In this document: one piece after another, positions 11,889 to 23,260 of the stretch
How positions within the stretch are numbered: position 1 is the first letter of the stretch
Layout: each line of letters opens with the position of its first letter
NCBI GenBank assembly: GCA_030268105.1
Contig: BSDZ01000005.1
Coordinates: 2,589,501 to 2,653,500 of the forward strand
Source of the DNA: Volvox africanus
Taxonomy: Eukaryota > Chlorophyta > Chlorophyceae > Chlamydomonadales > Volvocaceae
DNA: 64,000 nt
Direction: 5' to 3'
Program-made: the position numbers and the translations under genes
Notes under the pieces: generated by a model
Told to the model about the DNA's origin: nothing
Databases searched by the model: none
The model's input: the letters and a program-made list of their open reading frames with translations, nothing else

Positions 11889-13375
11889 TCCAGCCCTCCG
11901 GCCCCACAGCCGGCCCTCCAGCCCTCAAGCCCTCAAGCCCTCAAGCCCTCAAGCCCTCAAGCCCTCAAGCCCTCAAGCCCTCCGGCCCTCCGGCCCCCCA
12001 GCCAGCCCTCCAGCCCTCCAGCCCTCCAGCCCTCCAGCCAGCCCTCCAGCCCTCCAGCCCTCCAGCCCTCCAGCTAGCCCTCCAGCCCCCCAGCCAGCCC
12101 TCCAGCCCTCCAGCCAGCCCTCCAGCCCTCCAGCCCTCCAGTCCTCCGGCCCCCCAGCCAGCCCTCCAGCCCTCCAGCCCTCCAGCCCTCCAGCCCTCCA
12201 GCCAGCCCTCCAGCCCCCCAGCCAGCCCTCCAGCCCTCCAGCCCTCCAGCCAGCCCTCCAGCCCTCCGGCCCTCCGGCCCTTCAGCCAGCCCTCCAGCCC
12301 TCCAGCCCTCCAGCCCTCCAGCCCTCCAGCCAGCCCTCCAGCCCTCAAGCCCTCCGGCCCTCCGGCCCCCCAGCCAGCCCTCCAGCCCTCCAGCCCTCCA
12401 GCCCTCCAGCCCTCCAGCCAGCCCTCCAGCCCTCCGGCCCTCCGGCCCCCCAACCAGCCCTCCAGCCCTCCAGCCCTCCAGCCCTCCAGACAGCCCTCCA
12501 GCCCTCCAGCACTCCAGCAAGCCCTCCAGCCCCCCAGCCAGCCCTCCAGCCCTCCAGCCCGCCCTCCAGCCCTCCAGCCCTCCAGCCCTCCGGCCCCCCA
12601 GCCAGCCCTCCAGCCCTCCAGCCAGCCCTCCAGCCCCCGAGCCAGCCCTCCAGCCCTCCAGCCAGCCCTCCAGCCCTCCAGCCCTCCAGCCCTCCGGCCC
12701 CCCATCCAGCCGTCCAGCCCTCCAGCCCTCCAGCCCTCCAGCCCTCCAGCCAGCCCTCCAGCCCCCCAGCCAGCCCTCCAGCCCTCCAGCCAGCCCTCCA
12801 GCCCTCCAGCCCTCCAGCCCTCCAGCCCCCCAGCCAGCCCTCCAGCCCTCCAGCCCTCCAGCCCTCCAGCCCTCCGGCCCTCCGGCCCCCCAGCCAGCCC
12901 TCCAGCCCTCCAGCCCTCCAGCCCTCCAGCCCTCCAGCCCTCCAGCCCTTCAGCCCTCCAGCCCTCCGGCCCTCTGGCCCCCCAGCCAGCCCTCCAGCTC
13001 TCCAGCCCTCCAGCCCTTCAGCCAGCCCTCCAGCCCTCCAGCCCTGCGGCCATCCAGCCAGCCCTCCAGCCCTTCAGTCCTCCAGCCCTCCAGCCCCCCA
13101 GCCCTCCAGCCAGCCCTCCAGCCCCCCAGCCAGCCCTCCAGCCGTCCAGCCAGCCCTCCAGCCCTCCAGCCCTCCAGCCCTCCGGCCCCGCAGCCAGCCC
13201 TCCAGCCCTCCAGCCCTCCAGCCCTCCAGCCCTCCAGCCCTCCGGCCCTCCGGCCCCCCAGCCAGCCCTCCAGCCCTCCAGCCCTCCAGCCCTCCAGCCC
13301 TCTGGACCCCCAGCCAGCCCTCCAGCCCTCCAGCCCTCCAGCCCTCCGGACCCCCAGCCAGCCCTCCAGCTCTCC
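11889..13375. repeat. (CAGCCCTC)n minisatellite, copy 2, about 1.49 kb
   Basis: Same 8-bp and 12-bp unit types and same edges as copy 1, but 791 bp shorter. The 192-bp internal duplication of copy 1 is present only once here. Because 791 is not a multiple of three, the frame leaving the repeat differs from the other copies, so the open frame across it (11417-13402) is not conserved as a protein. Confidence 0.97.
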
Positions 13376-13697
13376 ATGCATCCGTTATCCTTGAAGGTGT
13401 GATGCCACGTAATGCGAGCTGGAGGCAGAGTAGTAGGAGACCTTAACAGCTAGATCATACTAAGGTGCGGAGCAGTAGGTGTGCGGAAACGTATCACGAT
13501 AAAAGATCAGTCTGAGTTGCTTTCTCCCATGCTGAGTGCAATGGCATTGGTCGTTTGGTGGTTTGGAGGACTTTAGCCATTTCGTCTTTTTAAGGTCTCT
13601 TGAAACGGCAGTCCGTAAGCAAGAGGTCCACACAAACTGGCCAGATGATAGACGCGACGCAAGTGACTGTTGCGAGTTCAACTGGGCTCTTTCCGCC

Positions 13698-13745
13698 AAA
13701 ACTCTAAAACCCAAAACCCTAAAACTCTAAAACCCTAAATCCCTG
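13698..13745. repeat. Interstitial telomere-like block, copy 2
   Basis: Identical in appearance to the block at 6191-6238: degenerate CCCTAAAA octamers. Confidence 0.6.
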
Positions 13746-14550
13746 AACTAATCTTCTCCCGGAGCATGTTTGTTCTGCCCCACTCCATCTGTTTGTGCTG
13801 AGTGGGGCTGACTTGACGTCTACCAGTTGATCTTCGTGCTAGCTTACAAGTGCTTCAGTCAAAGGGGCTAGCGGCGGGTTGCTGCCGGAGCTGAATTGTG
13901 AGACGTACATACGTCAATCAGCACGAGAATGCGTCGTACAACGTTTAACAGATAGATTTATGGTCGGATTCAGCGATCCTGTGTTGTGAGTCTCAACTAT
14001 ACCCGCCGAAGTATAGCACGCAGTTATCCACGCAAATTTATCGTAGTAGGCTGGTTACCCTAAATTCCCAGGATTCAATTTAAAGAAAAGCTTCCTTCAT
14101 TAATAATTTCACTAGTGTTTCTTTTTAAGTTTCTTTCTTATAATGTATAATAAATTAATATATATTATTGTACATGTTTTAAATATAATAAGAAGTTATT
14201 GTATATAATATGTAGCAGCTTGGACGATTGGGTAAGTTGCCTGCCGGGATGCTTATAGCTGGCGTTATCTTGACCTCCGATTCCATGGCTTCGACTAGTA
14301 CCCCTGGCTCCAATAATATAGACTCCTCTGCCGCCGAATGTGGCCCTGCTACCACCCTTTCCCAGGCAGCGTCACCACCGCTGCCTCGCCCCCGACCATC
14401 ACTGCCACCGCCACTGCTGCCGCTGCCACCGCCACCACCAGTGTTGCCGCCGCTCGCTGCATCGCCACCGTTGATGAGACCGCCGCTGCGACAGCAGCTT
14501 CAGTGTCATATGAGCACCTGCGTCGAACGCCTTTTCCATACCTTACCGTT

Positions 14551-15374
14551 TGTTGTACCTCTCGTTCGTGTTTGCTCATAAGTATCTGCACGTCTGGAGA
14601 CTATCGACACCGATGCGCGAGCACTTGCAAGTACAGCAAGGCAAGCGAGAGCAAACAGAGACAGCGGAAGACTTCAAGACGAAGAGAGATATAACTTACG
14701 GTCTTACAGGTCGGAATGATGCAATGGATGAAATCGCCGTCAGCGCCGGAAGCAAGCAATCATCACGCGGCGGTGATTAGCGAAGTTCAGGCTTAGCTTG
14801 GGCTAAGTAGAATATCGTATAGTAATAGTAATGTAGAACACACAAGTGTTCTCCGGTATCGAATGTCTTGTCTAGCTTAGCCGTCCTCGCATCTGTTATA
14901 CTCGCAGCATCGCAGTGCCGTACGATTCACATTAGGAGGCCGATCCTAGATGTGACAACCCTACTGCGTTTAGGCGATGTCTACGCATAACAACGTATAA
15001 GCCTTTCCGGCATTCGCATGATGCAAGGGTCCGGATAACGATATCCGGTTGCAGGGCATGTATCGCGACGAGTGCGGCGCTCTCAACGTGTGCTTAAATG
15101 AAGTAATATTATATCAGATAATATTACTTATTGTTTCGTAGCACGAACATAATGCGCACTTCCATGCTTCGGGCTTTCATGCATGCTAGGCGGATTTGCC
15201 ATGATGCGACGTCGCGATGGATAATGACAACATGCCAAATGCATATATAAATGTACACGAATACATTTATATCATGCAGATTCATTCATATGCAATGCGT
15301 TCATCACAAAAGCACTTCGCCTCGTAGGATCGCGTCGACCTACGCGTCGGCGGGAAATGAACCGTAGCACAACA
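14551..15374 (-). repeat. 3' LTR of element M (824 bp)
   Basis: Begins and ends with the 5-bp inverted ends TGTTG/CAACA and matches 21198-22021 except for three bases. It is 8 bp longer than the LTRs of the array elements, the extra bases lying near 14667-14678. Confidence 0.96.
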
Positions 15375-15389
15375 ATTATCCCCCCTCCC
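15375..15389 (-). promoter_or_regulatory. Polypurine tract of element M
   Basis: On the minus strand GGGAGGGGGGATAAT directly abuts the 3' LTR. This is the usual place and composition of the plus-strand DNA primer of LTR retrotransposons. Confidence 0.85.
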
Positions 15390-15433
15390 GTATGCAGCGT
15401 CCTCGCTGCATCATACAGCATCGACTGCAGGGG

Positions 15434-18400
15434 TCATTGGGTTTGCGTGGCACGTTTGCGGGCTTCTTCGAGCAGGGGTTTCATGTCCTGTGAGAAGTTG
15501 CGTGCCGGTTCCCATGAGTTGTGCTCGTCGGTATACCCTGTCCACTTAACCAAGTACTCGTGTACTGTTCGCTTACGTCGGTGTCGGCCCACACGACGCG
15601 CGCGATAATCTAACACCCGCTCCACATCGTAAAACTTCTGTTTACCAGCGATCCAGGTCTCGGGAACTGGTTCGATCGCTGTGGGGGCGTTAGCAGGCTC
15701 AGGGACGGGTTCCGTACCACGATACGGACGAACAAGCGATACGTGAAACGTGGGGTGAATGGTCATATCAGCGGGCAATGCAAGCTGCACAGCCACATTC
15801 CCAACCATGCGCACGACAGGGTACGGACCAATCCAGCGGGGTAAGAGTTTTCGGGATCCGTCGGCCAAGGAACGCAAGTTCTTGGTGCTTAGCAACACGA
15901 GTTGCCCTTCCGAAAACATCACATCCTGCTTGGATTTGTTGTAGTATTCTGTCGTTCGTTGCTGCGCCGCGTCCAAACACGACTTCGCGTCTGTGATCCG
16001 GGACATAAACGACTTGGCAAAAAGTTTAGCAGCAGGCACGTTCACTTCCAACTCACGCCACACGGGTAGCGCGGGATGAAACCCGTAGTTAAGAAAGAAC
16101 GGACTTTTGCCTGTAGAGCGGTTAACAGCATTGTTAAGCGCGAATTCTGCCGCAGTCAAATATGTATCCCAAACAAGTGGTGTGCGACCAGCATAATTGC
16201 GCAACATATCACCCAACGTGCGGTTTGTGCGTTCGGTTTGACCATCAGTCTGCGGGTGATACGCCGTGCTCAGGTTGACGCGCATGCCAACTAGTTTGCA
16301 GAGCGCTTCCCAAAACTTAGACGTGAACTGTCCACCGCGGTCCGAGATCACATTTTTGGGAATCCCGTGTAACCGAACCACATTATCGAAAAACAAACGT
16401 GCGGTTTGCTCAGCCGTGCAGGATGATGTACATGGTGCTAGGTGAACCATCTTAGTCAGACGATCGACCATTACGAACACCGCATCGTATCCCCCCTCAG
16501 TTTTGGGCAGCGCGACTACGAAGTCCATGGAAACACTTTCCCAAGGCGCATCCGGGGCAGGCAACGGTTGCAACAACCCATGGCCCTTACCGGACAAAGC
16601 CTTATTGCGCTGGCACAGACTGCATGTCTGGACGAAGTTCGCCGCATCCTTAGCCAAACGAGGCCACCAGAAGGAACGTTGCACCAAGTCGATCAATCGC
16701 TTGCTACCAGGGTGTCCTGCTAACGGGTCCTCGTGGAACCGCGCAAGGATGTCGTAGCGTAGCGCGTCGTCGTTCGGAACGACGATTTGCGTAGCTGCAC
16801 CCTCCGTCCGTAGCCAAAGGCCATTCTGCTTGCGAAGGTTTTCTACATTAGCCGGGTCCGCGAACCAGGCGTCTGCGCTGTAGGCAGCCTTCAACCGCTC
16901 CGCGAGGTCCGTCGCGATCGGAACCTCCTCGCTACGCGGCCGCACGACGGGCGCTGCCAAAATTGCAGCGTGTAGCGACGGATGTCGACTGAGAGCATCG
17001 GCAATATTCAATTTACCAGAAATATACTCCCAGGTGCAGTTGAACCTAGCTAGATATTCCATCCACCTAGCTTGACGGCGGTTCAACGTCGGAACGCTTT
17101 GCAAAAACGTTAGGGGCTTATGGTCAGTCTTTAAAGTAAACGGGCGTCCCTCGAGGTAACAGCGCCATTCCTTTAAAGCATGCAGCACGGCCAGAAGCTC
17201 CTGTTCCCCGGTGGTGTAGCGAATCTCCGCACCAGAAAACTTCTTACTCGTGAAGGCGATCGGTCGCCCTTCCTGTAACAATACAGCGCCGCTTCCAAAT
17301 ATTGAGGCATCAGACACTACCTCAACACGAAATGGCAACGAGTAATCAGGGAATGCAAGGGTGACATCTTCGGCAACGATCCGTTTGAGCTCTTCGAATG
17401 CCCGCTGGCATTGCGACGTCCACGACTCGAGCGAAACGAAAACGCCTTTGCGAGTTAAGTTAGTAAGCGGGGCCGCAATGATGGAATATTTTTCAATGAA
17501 CTTTCGGAAATAATTGGTCAAGCCAAGGAACTTACGCAGCTCCGTGAGGTTCTGAGGCGCGGGCCAATCGCGAACCACGGCGACCTTCCGCGGGTCCATC
17601 TTCACACCGGTGGCCGACACAATGTGGCCCAAATATTCCACCTGAGGCTGCGCCCAAAAGCATTTGGCGCGTTTAGCAAACAATTGCTCCCGCCTCATAA
17701 CGTCGAGCACGAGCCGCAAATGCTCCAAGTGCTCCTCGCGCGTCTTAGAATATACCAAGATGTCATCCAGGTAGCAAACAACGAACCTGTCGATAAACGG
17801 CCTAAACATTCGGTCCATAACCGCCTGAAACGTCGCAGGGGCATTAGTCAAACCAAATGATAGGACCGTATACTCAAAGTGACCGAAGGGCGTCCGAAAA
17901 GCGGTTTTCGGGATATCAGAGGCAGCGATGCGAATCTGATTGTAGCCCTGTTGTAAGTCAATTGAGGAAAAATAAGCCGAGCCCTTCAGCTTATCCAACA
18001 GGTCGTCAACGCGTGGCAAAGGGTAGCGATTTTTCACCGTATTCGCATTTAACCCCCGGTAATCAATGCACATGCGCAAGGTCCCATCCTTCTTACCGAC
18101 AAACAAAATCGGTGCAGAAAACGGGGATGTGCTGGGGCGTATCATACCCTTCGCGAGCAAATCCGTCACCTGGCGCTTTACCTCATCCAGCTCCAATGGA
18201 CTCAACCTGTACATTGGCCGGGCTGTAGGCTGCGCTCCAGGCATGAGAGGGATTGTGTGATCAACAGGACGCATAGGTGGTAGGCCAGGGATATCTTTAA
18301 AGACGTCCTCATACTGCGACAGTAGGGCCTCAACCTCAGGATCCGCAGAAATCTGCGCGGTGGTGACACAACAGCTCACCCGCGGCCTTAAAAGCAGTCC

Positions 18401-19495
18401 GTGGGCACCCTTCCGTAACAAACGGACGGCCTCCTTACGCCCGACTAGCTCTGGTTCGATTCGCGCGGCCATTGCGGTCACAGCGAAATTAACCATAGGC
18501 ACCGCCTCAGTTTCGCCCTCCTTTGGTGTGACATATTCGAACGACAGGAAAGGTACCTTAATCGACAGAGTACCCTTGCACATATGCAGGGTTGCGGTCT
18601 CCATGTCGATGCGCGCGCGGTACTGTCGTAATGTCGACGACCCCATTATGTACGGTGCAGTCTCTGCTAAGCCCTGCAGCACGTACGGCCGGGTCACAAC
18701 ACGCAAAGGGCCTAACGATAGGCTAAGGGTAATCCTGCCCACGATGGGATGCTTACCCCCGTCAGCAAGGGTAACCTGTGGACAATCAGACGACTCTGGG
18801 GACAACCCCAGCGCGTTCACCTCTGCGACAGAGATGAAGTCGTCGCTGGCACCGGTGTCAACAAGTGCCTTCAGAGTACGGCCATTCAAACCGATCTGAA
18901 CCACAGGGACACGGTTATCTACGAGCGACTGCCCAGCAGACAACGTCAGTGCACTTAAGGCGGGTCCGTAACCAACGGCACCCCCATCAGGAGCTTCGTA
19001 CCAAACGTCAACCGAGTAGGATAGGCATGGCCACGGAGCCAGCGTACCCTCCCGATCCACACCATTAAACAAAACGGTGCCCGGCTCGAACCGGTGGACA
19101 TGCCGCATACCCCTTAACGATGCCTCTGCCTTGCGCCGACAGAAAGCAGGGAGTAATACACATGCGGCAGTGCCTGGATATTGACGCCTACATCTCCTGT
19201 ATATGGCCAACTGTTCCGACATCTCACGCAGAGACGAGGGGATGAACAAAACCACGTGGTTAGACAGATCGATAGACGACAGGGGACGGCGAGGTGTAAA
19301 CAAATTACACAACGGGTCGAAGCAGAGAAGTCCCGTGCGTCCGTCAAGCGTGATGCGTCGCGCAATGACTCGCTCGATGTGTCCAAGTACACAAGGCAAC
19401 AATGCCTTAACGGCTGGCCGTAAGGATGACCACCGACCACGCGTTAGTTCAGAAATCCCGGGTGGTGCCCCCTCCACAGGAACCCGGGCAAGCCC
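15434..19495 (-). CDS. pol: Pol polyprotein of element M, with intact chromodomain
   Basis: This frame continues directly from gag after one UAG (19496-19498); its first possible own start is only a GTG at 19477. Counting from that GTG, the 1347 residues show an aspartic protease (DTGA about 207-210), reverse transcriptase (about 430-610, YLDD 569-572), RNase H (Asp723, Glu758, Asp785), and integrase with a zinc site HX6HX29CX2C (915-955) and catalytic Asp985, Asp1046 and Glu1082. These are followed by a GPY module (1217-1219) and a C-terminal chromodomain from about 1282 (KWTGY, then NSWEP). The PR-RT-RH-INT order and chromodomain place it in Ty3/gypsy chromoviruses, whose chromodomain is known to guide integration to chromatin. 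No break is seen. Pol makes cDNA in the particle and integrates it in the nucleus. Confidence 0.97.
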   Translation of the reverse strand, partial: GLARVPVEGAPPGISELTRGRWSSLRPAVKALLPCVLGHIERVIARRITLDGRTGLLCFDPLCNLFTPRRPLSSIDLSNHVVLFIPSSLREMSEQLAIYRRCRRQYPGTAACVLLPAFCRRKAEASLRGMRHVHRFEPGTVLFNGVDREGTLAPWPCLSYSVDVWYEAPDGGAVGYGPALSALTLSAGQSLVDNRVPVVQIGLNGRTLKALVDTGASDDFISVAEVNALGLSPESSDCPQVTLADGGKHPIVGRITLSLSLGPLRVVTRPYVLQGLAETAPYIMGSSTLRQYRARIDMETATLHMCKGTLSIKVPFLSFEYVTPKEGETEAVPMVNFAVTAMAARIEPELVGRKEAVRLLRKGAHGLLLRPRVSCCVTTAQISADPEVEALLSQYEDVFKDIPGLPPMRPVDHTIPLMPGAQPTARPMYRLSPLELDEVKRQVTDLLAKGMIRPSTSPFSAPILFVGKKDGTLRMCIDYRGLNANTVKNRYPLPRVDDLLDKLKGSAYFSSIDLQQGYNQIRIAASDIPKTAFRTPFGHFEYTVLSFGLTNAPATFQAVMDRMFRPFIDRFVVCYLDDILVYSKTREEHLEHLRLVLDVMRREQLFAKRAKCFWAQPQVEYLGHIVSATGVKMDPRKVAVVRDWPAPQNLTELRKFLGLTNYFRKFIEKYSIIAAPLTNLTRKGVFVSLESWTSQCQRAFEELKRIVAEDVTLAFPDYSLPFRVEVVSDASIFGSGAVLLQEGRPIAFTSKKFSGAEIRYTTGEQELLAVLHALKEWRCYLEGRPFTLKTDHKPLTFLQSVPTLNRRQARWMEYLARFNCTWEYISGKLNIADALSRHPSLHAAILAAPVVRPRSEEVPIATDLAERLKAAYSADAWFADPANVENLRKQNGLWLRTEGAATQIVVPNDDALRYDILARFHEDPLAGHPGSKRLIDLVQRSFWWPRLAKDAANFVQTCSLCQRNKALSGKGHGLLQPLPAPDAPWESVSMDFVVALPKTEGGYDAVFVMVDRLTKMVHLAPCTSSCTAEQTARLFFDNVVRLHGIPKNVISDRGGQFTSKFWEALCKLVGMRVNLSTAYHPQTDGQTERTNRTLGDMLRNYAGRTPLVWDTYLTAAEFALNNAVNRSTGKSPFFLNYGFHPALPVWRELEVNVPAAKLFAKSFMSRITDAKSCLDAAQQRTTEYYNKSKQDVMFSEGQLVLLSTKNLRSLADGSRKLLPRWIGPYPVVRMVGNVAVQLALPADMTIHPTFHVSLVRPYRGTEPVPEPANAPTAIEPVPETWIAGKQKFYDVERVLDYRARRVGRHRRKRTVHEYLVKWTGYTDEHNSWEPARNFSQDMKPLLEEARKRATQTQ

Positions 19496-19498
19496 CTA
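19496..19498 (-). promoter_or_regulatory. In-frame UAG between gag and pol (element M)
   Basis: Gag ends AAA-UAG-GGG and pol follows in the same frame with no other stop. Readthrough of this codon would give Gag-Pol. A UAG followed by G is also the context of known gammaretroviral readthrough. Confidence 0.75.
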
Positions 19499-20731
19499 TT
19501 TCGGCTGAGGTACAAACGGCGGCATTAGAGGGCAATCCTTCGTGGAATGATTCTCCGCACACCGTAGACAAACATTGGCCAATTTCCGACGCTCGAATTC
19601 GGAACGATTGCAATTCCATTTTGGCATAAATGTGTCGTCCGTACGAGTACGCTTCGCGTTGGGGTCGGAACGCTGTGCGGCTGCCGACGACGGCGCACCA
19701 CCACGCTTCCTGTTCCTAGCTGGGTCCGAGCTCGGACCTGCTCCTACTGTACCACGGACACCCGAGCTAGCGCCCCCGCGCGCCTTGCGTTGCCCGTTGC
19801 TACGTCGCGTCGCGGCAGTAGGCGTGGGGCGGGTCGCGCCGAGGTCCTGGTCGAGAGCCACAGCTTCCCCAAGCGGATCCTGCACTTGCACGGCATTTGC
19901 ACGAGGGGCAGACTTGACTTCTTCCTCGCCGGCAAGGAGTCGTATCTCCGCGCCCTTAGCAAAAGCGACCAACGCGTCATACGACTTGATCTGCGCTCCA
20001 ACCAAGTCAGTGGCGCACCATTTAGCCAAAAGTTTCGTTAGGCCTCGCCTAAACCAAAAGACACGCTCAGATTCGGTGAGGTCAGCAATGGGAGTCACAA
20101 GTGCTTCGAAGCGTGACTGGTACGCAGGTACATTTTCATCCCGACGCATGTGGTAGCTACCGGCTGCCAAAACGTTACGAGCTTCCACATCGCGTGCTTG
20201 AACCTCAGTAGCGAATCGTGCGAGCAAAGCGGCGACCAACTCGTCAAAAGTATAGCTGCCTCGGGCGTTGGTCCAATTGCGATACCAGTCCTTCGCTGCG
20301 CCCTCGAGGGTGTTACCAACGAAGAGACACCTGATACCGTCATTGTCGCCACCATGAACAGCTTGGAGGTACTTTTTAGCGTCACGCACGTACGCACGAG
20401 TTGCATCGGCTATGCTATGCCCTGGTGTCTTGTCGGTCAGCGAAATATTGAGCCTAGGAACGGGAATCGACAATCTCATCACCTCAGGGATGTCATCATG
20501 CCCTCGAGCTTGAGGTAATGGCAGAACCCTTGGTCCAGCAGTGTTGTCCATATTCGTGTTCACTGCTGAATGCGGCACAATTAAGTGAGCAGGGGTCTGA
20601 AGGAAAAGGGGCTCTTGAGTGGCTCGCGCGCCAACAGTCTCAAGACCTCTATCCGGCGCTCTAGCAGCAACAACGAAATCGGGTTGGCTAGCTAGGCTAG
20701 TGTGCGGCGTATCGTCGTGTTCCGCGGACAT
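19496..20731 (-). CDS. gag: Gag of element M
   Basis: The 411-residue protein starts at ATG (20731). Residues about 100-240 match the retrotransposon Gag capsid pattern (GAAKDWYRNW near 144-153, then a helical stretch with FDELVAALLARF). Residues 300-365 are rich in Arg, Gly, Ser and Ala and likely bind RNA. A zinc knuckle at 388-400 is spaced CX2CX3HX4C, one residue shorter than the usual CX2CX4HX4C. It should form the particle and package the element RNA. It differs from the array copies at only three residues, Ala3, Ser349 and Phe379. Pol follows in frame after UAG. Confidence 0.95.
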   Translation of the reverse strand: MSAEHDDTPHTSLASQPDFVVAARAPDRGLETVGARATQEPLFLQTPAHLIVPHSAVNTNMDNTAGPRVLPLPQARGHDDIPEVMRLSIPVPRLNISLTDKTPGHSIADATRAYVRDAKKYLQAVHGGDNDGIRCLFVGNTLEGAAKDWYRNWTNARGSYTFDELVAALLARFATEVQARDVEARNVLAAGSYHMRRDENVPAYQSRFEALVTPIADLTESERVFWFRRGLTKLLAKWCATDLVGAQIKSYDALVAFAKGAEIRLLAGEEEVKSAPRANAVQVQDPLGEAVALDQDLGATRPTPTAATRRSNGQRKARGGASSGVRGTVGAGPSSDPARNRKRGGAPSSAAAQRSDPNAKRTRTDDTFMPKWNCNRSEFERRKLANVCLRCAENHSTKDCPLMPPFVPQPK

Positions 20732-21130
20732 GGAGCACGAAACGATACCCTAGTTTTGCGTAATAGAAGCCGACTTCTATCGCAAAGGCAAGAGTACAAA
20801 ACAATTCGGTGAGCCTACCGACAGTACTCTTGAGAAGATTCAGTAAACTCAGCAAGTACTTGCCCAGCTGAGTCCTGATCTCCGTAGTTTGGGCGATGAG
20901 AGTCGCCAACTGGTCCGGACGAACGCCGGTCTCAGTCGCCGCGGCAAGCAATGCCGGTGCACTGAGATTACCTGCGACTCAGAGCGTAAACTTACACAAC
21001 AAGTGCAGCAATCTAAGCAAAAGCAATTAAACGATTACAAACCGGAAGCGGCGGCGTCCAAAACGGCGCGGCCTAAGTCTTCGGCAAAAGTATCTAGCGG
21101 TCCTCGTGGTTCGTCGCTGGAACTTGCCAT
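20697..21130 (-). CDS. Leader ORF of element M, possibly spliced
   Basis: An ATG at 21130 opens a 31-codon frame ending in TAA. If the GTTTGT donor inside it is joined to the downstream GTCGCAG acceptor (removing about 71 bp, 20972-21042), the frame continues to 20697, giving about 120 residues that overlap the gag start in another frame. I do not recognise the product; its second half is leucine-rich. It may be only a regulatory upstream ORF. Confidence 0.35.
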
Positions 21131-21180
21131 AGAAAGAACCTACTTCCGATTAGACAAAGAGAGACAGTTAAACAACGAAC

Positions 21181-21194
21181 CTGTCTCGATACCA
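21181..21194 (-). promoter_or_regulatory. Primer binding site of element M
   Basis: Three bases inside the 5' LTR the minus strand reads TGGTATCGAGACAG. TGG begins almost all primer sites because tRNAs end CCA. The first seven bases equal the initiator-tRNA-Met site of many plant elements (TGGTATC), after which it differs. Confidence 0.7.
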
Positions 21195-21197
21195 AAT

Positions 21198-22021
21198 TGT
21201 TGTACCTCTCGTTCGTGTTTGCTCATAAGTATCTGCACGTCTGGAGACTATCGACACCGATGCGCGAGCACTTGCAAGTACAGCAAGGCAAGCGAGAGCA
21301 AACAGAGACAGCGGAAGACTTCAAGACGAAGAGAGATATAACTTACGGTCTTACAGGTCGGAATGATGCAATGGACGAAATCGCCGTCAGCGCCGGAAGC
21401 AAGCAATCATCACGCGGCGGTGATTAGCGAAGTTCAGGCTTAGCTCGGGCTAAGTAGAATATCGTATAGTAATAGTAATGTAGAACACACAAGTGTTCTC
21501 CGGTATCGAATGTCTTATCTAGCTTAGCCGTCCTCGCATCTGTTATACTCGCAGCATCGCAGTGCCGTACGATTCACATTAGGAGGCCGATCCTAGATGT
21601 GACAACCCTACTGCGTTTAGGCGATGTCTACGCATAACAACGTATAAGCCTTTCCGGCATTCGCATGATGCAAGGGTCCGGATAACGATATCCGGTTGCA
21701 GGGCATGTATCGCGACGAGTGCGGCGCTCTCAACGTGTGCTTAAATGAAGTAATATTATATCAGATAATATTACTTATTGTTTCGTAGCACGAACATAAT
21801 GCGCACTTCCATGCTTCGGGCTTTCATGCATGCTAGGCGGATTTGCCATGATGCGACGTCGCGATGGATAATGACAACATGCCAAATGCATATATAAATG
21901 TACACGAATACATTTATATCATGCAGATTCATTCATATGCAATGCGTTCATCACAAAAGCACTTCGCCTCGTAGGATCGCGTCGACCTACGCGTCGGCGG
22001 GAAATGAACCGTAGCACAACA
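21198..22021 (-). repeat. 5' LTR of element M (824 bp)
   Basis: Upstream LTR in element orientation; it carries the promoter region. It has the same series of hairpins as the array LTRs, and a TATAAA lies in the AT-rich hairpin near its start. Confidence 0.96.
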
Positions 22022-22879
22022 CCGTTCACCCACCCAGAACCCATTTCATAGCTTCTCTCCCATGGCAGGCTGATGAGGTCGTAGTGTACGGTGGCGATGT
22101 GAGACCGCGATATGCGGTGAATAGGTGATGATGTGCTGGGGGTGGCGATAGATGTGAGGAGGTGCATGGAATGCAACGGCGGTTTTTGATCATGCTGGTG
22201 CAATGGGCCATTTTCGAATTCATCTGCGCACATGCACGCACATGCACACTACTAACGGTGCACGAACGCATGCATGGACGGGCGGGCACACGTGGCTGCA
22301 TATGATTTGCAAAGAGTTTAGCAGCAGCAAACCTTGGGATGCAAGTTGCTGCCAGCAGATGTACAGGTTAATGATGCATGAATCAGACCACCTCATTCGT
22401 GATTAGTAATAAGTCCTTATACCTTCTGACAAACTCTTGTGCGTGCCCGCCCGTGTTTCGTAGGGCAATCAAGTCACCCGCAGTGTAACACCATAGATTC
22501 AAGTGCCCGCCTGCCGACATGTCATGCTCCACACAGGGTCTCTTATTCCGCCACCATGAATTTTGATATTGTCGAAGTGCTTCATTCACTTGGTGGCATG
22601 GCGACAACGGAGCAGCAGGGCAGATGGACGCAATGTAAGGCAGTGCGCAATTGCTGCTTGCCTTAGAACAATTTTTGTTGTTGTCAAGAGACTGCGTGGC
22701 CCAAGGTCGACCTAATAGATTTCCCACGATCTCGTTCCTGCTAGCTATTGAAGTCCCAATCGAGAAATCCACCTACTTTTACAATACTGAACACCATAGA
22801 CCATCTATCAGATCATGTTTGCTATAAAACCGAGGGGCTGATAACCGCGGTAATAAATGGTAACACTATAACAACAGAT

Positions 22880-23260
22880 TCGTGCGTTAGGCTCGCGTTA
22901 GGCTGCGTTAGGGCGCGTATGTGTGCGTTTTGTGCGTTAGCGGTTGCGTTAGCCTAACGCGAGCCTAACGCAAAGAAATAGAAAACTGGACAGAACGTCT
23001 GTTATAGTGCGTCGTTTTCAAGTTCGTTTAAATGAAAACAATATTTATAATGATTATAAAAGTTCCCTGTAATTTTTATTACGTTTCGTGGTGCTCGAAA
23101 ATCGGGGGCTTGCGTATGTTCTAACGCGAGCCTAACGCAAACCTAACGCACGCGATCGCAAACCTAACGCATGCGTTAACTTTACGCAAACAGCTTGCGT
23201 ATATCTTGCGTACAGTGCGTTACGATACGCACGTAACGCACTGTAACGCAGTTTACTCAA
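22880..23260. repeat. Left subterminal repeats of the CACTA-like element
   Basis: Many copies of GCGTTAGG or its complement CCTAACGC are packed at about 22880-22975 and again at 23120-23260. The copies at 22882-22904 are inverted relative to 22951-22972, so the end can fold into a hairpin. In CACTA elements such subterminal motifs bind the transposase-associated protein. Confidence 0.85.

Larger units (their letters stand above)
14551..22021 (-). mobile_element. Complete Ty3/gypsy chromovirus, minus strand (element M)
   Basis: A full LTR retrotransposon of 7471 bp has TGTTG...CAACA ends and a 5-bp target duplication, CCGTT, at 14546-14550 and 22022-22026. Copy 1 of the satellite holds the empty site at 7039-7043. 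Sense-strand order is 5' LTR, primer site, leader ORF, gag, UAG, pol with chromodomain, polypurine tract, 3' LTR. The two 824-bp LTRs differ at only three positions seen by eye (14729/21376, 14799/21446, 14870/21517), so the insertion is recent. Both open frames are intact, so this copy may be autonomous. Confidence 0.97.

Noticed and set aside
19575..20156. 193-codon frame antisense to gag, and similar antisense frames in pol
   Set aside because: They mirror the coding constraint of gag and pol on the other strand and show no motif of their own.
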